NCBI GenBank assembly: GCA_045863035.1
Contig: BTUV01000085.1
Location: 1-13,087, forward strand
Direction of reading: 5' to 3'
DNA: 13,087 bases
Source: H2-BAC3 sp045863035
GTDB lineage: Bacteria > Bacteroidota > Ignavibacteria > Ignavibacteriales > Ignavibacteriaceae
Position 1 is the stretch's first letter, and each line of letters opens with the position of its first letter. A program made the position numbers and the translations under genes. The notes under the pieces were generated by a model. The model saw only the letters and a program-made list of their open reading frames with translations, made no database searches and was not told where the DNA came from. This document shows positions 1-5,842 of this stretch, piece by piece.

Positions 1-600
1 CGGTGTATGGAGTACCGTTGCCGAGCACACGGATTGAAACACTGTCGGCAGATGATAGGAGACCAGATACAGATTCTTGAATTTCAGGGTGCCGTAACGC
101 AGAGCAATGTACGATTTGCATGGGATGTGTCATACGATGCGCCGGCTGATCCGAATGCAACACCGGTGCTGCCCGCGGCAGGTGATAAATATCAGATTAC
201 TACTTATAAACCATTTAAGAATACCGACAGGTTTGTATTTAGAACTAATGCTGCAGTGATTGACAACAATCTCGCTAAGAATCAGCTTGAAAAAATTGAT
301 GTTGTGCCGAATCCGTATGTTGGTGCAGCATCGTGGGAGAAGCGGAATCTTAACTCAACAGGGCGCGGTGAAAGAAAAATTGATTTCGTTAAACTCCCCG
401 CTGAATGTACCATTCGTATATATACTATAACAGGGCAGCTTATTAAAACACTCTATAAAAGCTCTGGTATGGGTGACGGAAGTATTTCCTGGAATCTGGT
501 TACCGATGACGGAATGGACGCGGCTTATGGCATTTACGTCTATCATGTTGAAGCGCCGAACGTTGGGGAACATGTCGGTAAATTTGCACTGATTAAATAA
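1..600 (+). CDS. C-terminal part of a T9SS-type exported protein (partial, probable frameshift)
   Basis: This is the 3' end of a gene that begins before the window. From about codon 20 the protein looks natural and ends in a beta-sandwich tail. The tail carries VVPNPYVGAASWEKRN (codons about 99-116), IRIYTITGQLIKTL, a GIYVYHVEA strand and the terminus GKFALIK. Such FlgD/T9SS C-terminal domains send proteins across the outer membrane in Bacteroidota and Ignavibacteria. The first 19 codons in this frame (positions 1-57) are Cys/Arg-rich and unlike the rest. Frame 3 over positions 3-56 reads sensibly instead (PLPSTRIETLSADD). Dropping one A at about position 57 joins the two into ADDGDQIQILEF. 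I therefore infer a one-base insertion, either a sequencing error or a real mutation. The stop is TAA at 598-600, immediately before the PorV-like gene, which suggests one operon. The function of the missing N-terminal part is unknown. Confidence 0.75.
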   Translation, partial: RCMEYRCRAHGLKHCRQMIGDQIQILEFQGAVTQSNVRFAWDVSYDAPADPNATPVLPAAGDKYQITTYKPFKNTDRFVFRTNAAVIDNNLAKNQLEKIDVVPNPYVGAASWEKRNLNSTGRGERKIDFVKLPAECTIRIYTITGQLIKTLYKSSGMGDGSISWNLVTDDGMDAAYGIYVYHVEAPNVGEHVGKFALIK

Positions 601-614
601 GAGGAATGATGAAC

Positions 615-1643
615 ATGAAAACAATATCTTATATACTTGCTCTTATTTGTCTGGTTACAGCTCCGGTTACGGCTCAGGGATTTAAGTCTGATGTTTCAAA
701 ACGCGGAACAACCGCTGCTCCTTTTCTTTCAGTAGGACAGGGAGCCCGCTCAATTGGAATGGGAAGCGCTTTTGCCGGGACAGCAAATGACGTGAGCGCG
801 ATATATTGGAACCCGGCAGGCCTTACCAAGACGCAGGGTTTTCAGATGATGTTTGATCATACCATGTGGATTGCAAATGTGCGCTATAACTTTGTCGCGG
901 CAAGTTTTAACATGAACGAGCTCGGAGCCATTGGTCTCAGTATTATTAGTTCTGACGTTGGTGATATGCGCGTAACCACTGTTGAAAGCCCTGACGGAAC
1001 AGGTGAAACATTTACCTCAACCGATCTGGCCGTAAGTCTGGCTTATGCTATGCAGTTAACTGATAATTTTTCTATCGGTTTTAATCCGAAGTATATTTAT
1101 CAGGGTATCTGGAAGATGAATGCATCCGCCTTTGCGCTTGATATGGGTGTGCAGTATGTTACCCCGTTTGACAATGCAATACTGGCGATGTCTATATCAA
1201 ACTTTGGAACAAAGGTTCAGCTCTTAGGGAACTCAAACTTAGTTCTGTATGATCTGGATCCATATAACACCGGTGATAACGGAAAGCTCCCCGCCTATCT
1301 TGAAACAAATCAGTGGTCGCTGCCGCTGAACTTCAGAGTAGGTGTCAGTTATGATCCCATCAGAAGCGAACTGCATAAACTAACGGTTGCAGTTGATGCA
1401 CAGCATCCGAGTGATGATTATGAAAGTCTGAATCTTGGCGCTGAATATGCTTTTAATAACTTTGTATTTATCAGAGGCGGATTTAAGTCAATGTTTCAGC
1501 AGGATTCGGAAGAGTCATTTGCTCTCGGATTTGGTATCCGCCAGTCGCTGATGAATAATGTTTCCGTTATTTTTGATTACGGATATCAGAGTTTCGGACG
1601 ATTTTCAGAGATACAGAAATTTTCCTTATCAGTTTCGTTCTAG
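615..1643 (+). CDS. PorV/PorQ-family outer-membrane beta-barrel protein
   Basis: About 342 aa with a signal peptide (MKTISYILALICLVTAPVTA, then QG). The family-typical N-terminal segment follows: FLSVGQGARSIGMGSAFAG, then a YWNPAGL motif. The rest alternates in the manner of an outer-membrane barrel and ends in aromatic FSLSVSF. PorV proteins work with type IX secretion, carrying substrates from the translocon to the attachment complex; PorQ-like relatives have related roles. Ignavibacteria often carry many such paralogues beside secreted proteins. Here it follows a gene with a T9SS-like tail, so it may serve that substrate (inference). Start choice: ATG codons lie at 606, 609 and 615. A GAGGA at 601-605 has usable spacing only to 615, and the signal peptide fits best from there. 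An upstream start would add three residues. A hairpin terminator follows. Confidence 0.85.
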   Translation: MKTISYILALICLVTAPVTAQGFKSDVSKRGTTAAPFLSVGQGARSIGMGSAFAGTANDVSAIYWNPAGLTKTQGFQMMFDHTMWIANVRYNFVAASFNMNELGAIGLSIISSDVGDMRVTTVESPDGTGETFTSTDLAVSLAYAMQLTDNFSIGFNPKYIYQGIWKMNASAFALDMGVQYVTPFDNAILAMSISNFGTKVQLLGNSNLVLYDLDPYNTGDNGKLPAYLETNQWSLPLNFRVGVSYDPIRSELHKLTVAVDAQHPSDDYESLNLGAEYAFNNFVFIRGGFKSMFQQDSEESFALGFGIRQSLMNNVSVIFDYGYQSFGRFSEIQKFSLSVSF

Positions 1644-1651
1644 ATGTGGCT

Positions 1652-1689
1652 GAATGGTTCCGGAGCATTTTCTGTATCCGGAACTGTTC
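1652..1689 (+). terminator. Hairpin after the PorV-like gene, probable intrinsic terminator
   Basis: Positions 1652-1664 pair with 1677-1689 to give a 13-bp stem with two G-U wobbles and a 12-nt loop. The core is GTTCCGGA/TCCGGAAC, and a short T-rich run (TGTTTCT) follows. It starts 8 nt after the stop of the PorV-like gene and ends 25 nt before the ATG of the GH16 gene. The T-tract is imperfect, so attenuation or transcript-end protection are alternatives. Its position argues that the GH16 gene starts at 1715 and not further upstream. Confidence 0.6.
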
Positions 1690-1714
1690 TGTTTCTAAAA
1701 ACAAACAAAATTCA

Positions 1715-3526
1715 ATGTTAAAGCTCAAAGTATATATAACAATATTTCTTCTTTTTGCCGGGGCTGCCGCGCTAACAGCAAAGGATTTCAAGGGAGCAGA
1801 ACTGCGCACCAAACAGGCATTTCTGTACGGTCGTTTTGAAGTGAATATGAAAGTCGCCGGAAGAGAAGGCATGCTTTCTTCATTCTTCACCTACAATGAT
1901 AACTCAACCGGTCCTGATACCTGGAATGAGATTGATATTGAGATTCTGGGGAGATATAATGATAACGTGCAGTTTAATACCATAACACCCGGACAGGCAA
2001 ACCACGTCCGCAGCCATCCGGTGAATTACTCCCCGCATGTGGAATTCCGCACGTATGCGTTTGAATGGACTCCCGCCTATGTTGCCTGGTTTATTGACGG
2101 GGTTGAAGTTTACCGGCAGACCGCAGCCCATATACAAACGTTAAATAAAACGCAGAAAATAATGATGAATATCTGGAATCCTTCCTTCTCCAACTGGGTG
2201 GGGCAGTGGAGTCCGGATATACTGCCCGCTTTTGCCTATTATGACTGGGTGAAGTATTATACATATACACCCGGCACCGGAAATTATGGTTCTGATAATA
2301 ACTTTTCTTTTTCGTGGGGTGATGAGTTTGACTATTTTAACACAGCGCGGTGGGAAAAAGGAACGCACACCTGGTTTGGCAACGGATGCGATTTTGTGGT
2401 TGAAAACGCAGTCTTCCGCGATTCAAAACTGATTCTCTGTCTTACTGATCAGTTCAATCTTGGATATACTGATATCACACCGCCGAAATTTATCGGGGCA
2501 AAGGTTCAGAATAACAAAGTAATCGCATCTTTTACCGAAGAACTTGATTCCGTAACCGCACAGACGGTATCAAATTTTATTATCGTGGGTGCCACTGTTG
2601 ATAATGCACATATACTTTCGGACAATAAAAGTGTGGAACTGACCGTTTCGGGGTGGGATTTTGTTACCTCCAAAAATCTGCTGGTGTTTAATGTGAAAGA
2701 CCGGTTTAATAATAGCACTGCCGCACGGGCAATTACCATCTCACCGCAGACACAATTTACCTTTCCCATAAAGATTAATGCTGCCGGTCCCGCCGCACTC
2801 GGGTATCTGGCTGATGCTGAATGGAATCTTACAGCCGATTACGGCTACTATGAAGGGGGAGTTACTACCTATGCATCATCGTTACAGATTAACGGTACAG
2901 ATGAGGATGAAATTTACCGTTCAGAGCGTTATGGCGCTATGGGATATAAAGTGCGCCTGCCAAACGGCACTTACCGTGTTAAGATGATGTTCGCGGAAAA
3001 CTATTTAACTTCATCGGGCAAAAGAATATTTGATATATATTTAGAGCAAAACCGCGTTTTACAGAATCTGGATATTTATGCATCGGTCGGGGTGAATACT
3101 GCTCTGGTGCATACCTTTAACGGGGTTACTGTTCAGGACGGAGTATTGGATATTTATTTTGGTGCTCAGCTTGATATGCCGGTTATTAACGGCATTATCA
3201 TTGAGCAGGATCCCTCCGGTATTGATGAGGGAGGGCTTGAAGCTCCGGGTGGCTTCCGTCTGCATCAGAATTACCCGAATCCGTTTAACGGACAGACGGT
3301 GGTATCATTTTCTGTAAATACTCCGGGGGATTTCATCTTTTCCGTATATAATATGCTTGGCGAGAATCTGTTTGAAAAGCACTTCGGTTTTCTTGAACAG
3401 GGGGAGTATTCCATTTCATTAAGTCCGGATAATCTGAACAGAAGCCCTTCTTCAAGCGGAGTATATTTTTATGAACTGGCCTCAGCCGGGGCACGCAGCT
3501 TTAAGAAACTGCTGCTGCTTAATTAA
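1715..3526 (+). CDS. Secreted GH16 beta-glucanase (lichenase/laminarinase type), circularly permuted, with Big_5-like, malectin-like and T9SS tail domains
   Basis: 603 aa from the ATG at 1715, which opens a clear signal peptide (MLKLKVYITIFLLFAGAAA). A GTG-started extension from 1646 would read through the hairpin and is rejected. Residues 24-246 are GH16. AELRTKQAFLYGRFEVNMK leads to the catalytic strand WNEIDIEILG, with E72 and E76 as likely nucleophile and acid/base around D74. The segment SFSWGDEFDYFNTARWEKG (198-216), normally N-terminal in GH16, comes last. The block order and the TPG..GSD linker match the permuted 1,3-1,4-beta-glucanase of Fibrobacter succinogenes. Residues about 254-343 resemble an SbsA Ig-like (Big_5) domain. 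About 350-498 is malectin-like (KINAAG, NGTYRVKMMFAENY, GKRIFDIYL), probably sugar-binding. About 513-603 is the T9SS sorting domain (QNYPNPFNGQ, SGVYFYELAS, FKKLLLLN). The predicted role is extracellular endo-cleavage of mixed-linkage or beta-1,3-glucan. Exact specificity is not decided by sequence. Confidence 0.9.
   Translation: MLKLKVYITIFLLFAGAAALTAKDFKGAELRTKQAFLYGRFEVNMKVAGREGMLSSFFTYNDNSTGPDTWNEIDIEILGRYNDNVQFNTITPGQANHVRSHPVNYSPHVEFRTYAFEWTPAYVAWFIDGVEVYRQTAAHIQTLNKTQKIMMNIWNPSFSNWVGQWSPDILPAFAYYDWVKYYTYTPGTGNYGSDNNFSFSWGDEFDYFNTARWEKGTHTWFGNGCDFVVENAVFRDSKLILCLTDQFNLGYTDITPPKFIGAKVQNNKVIASFTEELDSVTAQTVSNFIIVGATVDNAHILSDNKSVELTVSGWDFVTSKNLLVFNVKDRFNNSTAARAITISPQTQFTFPIKINAAGPAALGYLADAEWNLTADYGYYEGGVTTYASSLQINGTDEDEIYRSERYGAMGYKVRLPNGTYRVKMMFAENYLTSSGKRIFDIYLEQNRVLQNLDIYASVGVNTALVHTFNGVTVQDGVLDIYFGAQLDMPVINGIIIEQDPSGIDEGGLEAPGGFRLHQNYPNPFNGQTVVSFSVNTPGDFIFSVYNMLGENLFEKHFGFLEQGEYSISLSPDNLNRSPSSSGVYFYELASAGARSFKKLLLLN
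3266..3288 (+). repeat. 23-bp direct repeat, copy 1, in the T9SS tail of the GH16 gene
   Basis: Identical over 23 bases to 7586-7608. It encodes the QNYPNPFN core of the T9SS C-terminal domain, where the codons as well as the amino acids are the same in both genes. It may reflect gene conversion or copying of tail modules, or simply strong codon preference in a conserved motif. Confidence 0.7.
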
Positions 3527-3574
3527 AAAGTAATTTTAAAGTATCAAATTCATATCCCAAAGCGACATACTAAC

Positions 3575-5818
3575 ATGAATACACTCAGGACTATCTTATT
3601 AACCTCGATTTTTTTGCTGTCTCTTAGTACTATAGAATACGCACAGAAACTTACAAAAGAACAGGAATCGAAACTGAATGAACTGATATCCAAAATGACT
3701 CTGGAAGAAAAAGCCGGACAAATGACGCAGATAACTATTCAGACGATTTCAAAAACACAAGGCACAAAAGACCAAAAACATATACTTGATGATAAAAAAC
3801 TTGAAGAAGCAATTACAAAATATCATGTCGGCTCAATTCTGAATGTTTTTGATGTGGCTCATGATATTGATTACTGGCATGAGATTATCACTAAAGTACA
3901 GACGACCGCCAAAGAAAAAACCCGGCTGGCTATTCCGGTGATTTATGGCATAGATGCAATACACGGGGCTACTTATACGAAAGGGGCCACCCTGTTCCCT
4001 CAGGCGCTTGGTCTTGCGTCAACCTGGAATACGGCACACGCTAAAACCGTTGGTGATGTTACTGCTGTTGAAGCAGCCGCTTCCGGTATATATTGGAATT
4101 TTAATCCCGTGCTTGATCTTGGCAGACAGCCCCTCTGGCCGCGTCTGTGGGAAACCTACGGCGAAGATGTGTATCTTGCTCAGCAGATTGGCGGTGCGTA
4201 TATATACGGCTCGCAAAACAATCCTCTGGTTGGCAAAGACCGGTTTGTGACCTGTTTGAAACACTATGTAGGGTATAGTTTTCCTTTTAACGGACTTGAC
4301 CGCACTCCGGCGTATATGTCTGAAAGAACTTTGAGAGAATATTTTCTCCCTCCGTTTGAGGCGGGAGTTAAAGCCGGATCAAAAACCGTGATGGTTAATT
4401 CAGGAGAGATTGACGGCATTCCCGGGCACGCAAATCACTTCCTCTTAACCGATGTGCTCAGAGGCGAACTGAAGTTTGACGGCTTTGTTGTTTCTGACTG
4501 GGAAGATATCAAACGTTTATATACCCGTGACCGCGTGGCTGACTCGCCAAAAGAAGCAGTCCGCATGGCCGTTATGGCCGGCGTTGATATGAGTATGGTG
4601 CCGACTGATTACAGTTTTTATGAATATGTGGTTGAACTTGCTAAAGAAGGCAAGCTCCCGATGTGGAGAATTGATGAAGCGGTTAAACGCATTCTGGCGG
4701 TTAAGATGGGGATGGGACTTTTTGAAAATGCTTTCCCTGACAAAGAACTGAAGAAACATTTCGCAACCGCGGAACATGAAAAGCAGAATCTGGATGCGGC
4801 AACTGAATCAATCATCCTGCTGAAGAATAAAGAGAACATGCTCCCTCTGGCAAAGAATAAAAAAGTTTTTGTGACAGGTCCGACGGCTAATATGCTCTCA
4901 GTGCTGAATGGCGGCTGGACTATAACCTGGCAGGGGAATGAAGAGACTCTTTACCCTCAGGAGAAATTTACCATACTGGAAGCAATTCAGTCAGAAATAC
5001 CAAAAGCACAGGTAACGTATGCTGAGGGTGTGACGTTCGATAAAGAAGGAAAGACAGATGAAGCAGTGAAACTTGCAAAAGCATCGGACGTGGTTGTTCT
5101 CTGCCTCGGCGAACCGGCTTACTGCGAAACACCAGGCAATATATATGACCTGACGCTTCCGGACGCTCAGATTGCTTATGCTAAAAAGCTGAAAGCTGCA
5201 GGAAAAAAATTAGTCGTAGTGCTGCTTCAGGGCAGACCCCGCGTTATGAATGAGATTGCGGAAATTGCAGATGCAATTATGGTTGGTTTTCTGCCGGGAA
5301 TGGAAGGCGGGAGAGCCATTGCTGACTTGCTTTTTGGTGACGCAAACCCAAGCGGAAAACTTCCTGTGACCTATCCGAAACATCCAAACGGCATTACCCT
5401 TTACGACTATAAACCAATTGAAAGCGCTGACCAGAACGGCTACAAACCGCAGTATGAGTTTGGATTTGGTCTCAGCTATACAACTTATGCTTACTCAAAT
5501 CTGAAACTGAGCAACAACGAGATGACTGAAAACGGTTCACTTGCTGTTACCGTTGATGTTAAAAACACCGGAAACAGGGCAGGCAAAGAAGTTGTGCAAC
5601 TGTATCTTACTGATTTGTTCGGAAGTGTCAGCCGTCCAAATAAACAAATAAAAGGTTTTGAAAAAATTGAGCTTGCGCCGGGTGAGACGAAAACGGTAAC
5701 TTTTTCACTGACGAAGGAACATTTTTCATTCATTGGACTTGAAAATAAACGTATCATCGAACCGGGAAAGTTTATTGTGACTATTGCCGGGCTCCAGTCT
5801 GAATTTGTAATAAAATAG
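3575..5818 (+). CDS. GH3 family beta-glucosidase / exo-beta-glucanase, periplasmic
   Basis: 747 aa, the usual length for BglX/exo-glucanase-type GH3 enzymes. A signal peptide (MNTLRTILLTSIFLLSLSTI..YAQ) is followed by the N-terminal barrel with MTLEEKAGQMTQ, PVIYGIDAIHG and GFVVSDWEDI, in which D308 is the expected nucleophile. The second alpha/beta domain begins near residue 411 (ESIILLKNKENMLPL) and carries GGWTITWQG and GEPAYCETPG. E513 or E518 is the candidate acid/base. A fibronectin-III-like domain closes the protein (about 630-745), introduced by FGFGLSYT. GGWTITWQG resembles exo-1,3/1,4-beta-glucanases of the barley ExoI type. It has no lipobox and no T9SS tail, unlike the GH16 and GH5 neighbours, so it probably acts in the periplasm on oligosaccharides they release, yielding glucose. 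The gene starts 48 nt after the GH16 stop with no clear ribosome binding site, which suggests co-transcription. Confidence 0.93.
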   Translation: MNTLRTILLTSIFLLSLSTIEYAQKLTKEQESKLNELISKMTLEEKAGQMTQITIQTISKTQGTKDQKHILDDKKLEEAITKYHVGSILNVFDVAHDIDYWHEIITKVQTTAKEKTRLAIPVIYGIDAIHGATYTKGATLFPQALGLASTWNTAHAKTVGDVTAVEAAASGIYWNFNPVLDLGRQPLWPRLWETYGEDVYLAQQIGGAYIYGSQNNPLVGKDRFVTCLKHYVGYSFPFNGLDRTPAYMSERTLREYFLPPFEAGVKAGSKTVMVNSGEIDGIPGHANHFLLTDVLRGELKFDGFVVSDWEDIKRLYTRDRVADSPKEAVRMAVMAGVDMSMVPTDYSFYEYVVELAKEGKLPMWRIDEAVKRILAVKMGMGLFENAFPDKELKKHFATAEHEKQNLDAATESIILLKNKENMLPLAKNKKVFVTGPTANMLSVLNGGWTITWQGNEETLYPQEKFTILEAIQSEIPKAQVTYAEGVTFDKEGKTDEAVKLAKASDVVVLCLGEPAYCETPGNIYDLTLPDAQIAYAKKLKAAGKKLVVVLLQGRPRVMNEIAEIADAIMVGFLPGMEGGRAIADLLFGDANPSGKLPVTYPKHPNGITLYDYKPIESADQNGYKPQYEFGFGLSYTTYAYSNLKLSNNEMTENGSLAVTVDVKNTGNRAGKEVVQLYLTDLFGSVSRPNKQIKGFEKIELAPGETKTVTFSLTKEHFSFIGLENKRIIEPGKFIVTIAGLQSEFVIK

Positions 5819-5831
5819 GTTATATATAACC
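5818..5831. other. 14-bp perfect palindrome between the GH3 and GH5 genes
   Basis: GGTTATATATAACC overlaps the last base of the GH3 stop codon and ends 11 nt before the GH5 ATG. As DNA it could be a symmetric protein-binding site. As RNA it could form a 5-bp stem with a TATA loop just ahead of the GH5 start. No second good copy was noticed near the other hydrolase genes, so a regulatory role is speculative. Confidence 0.3.
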
Positions 5832-5842
5832 CGGCGGATAAC

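Noticed and set aside
1646..1714. GTG-initiated N-terminal extension of the GH16 gene
   Set aside because: It would read through the hairpin, has no ribosome binding site and puts 23 unlikely residues ahead of a good signal peptide beginning at 1715.
1644..1721. A 25-codon ORF starting right after the PorV-like stop (TAG followed by ATG)
   Set aside because: It lies over the hairpin, overlaps the GH16 start and shows no protein-like features.
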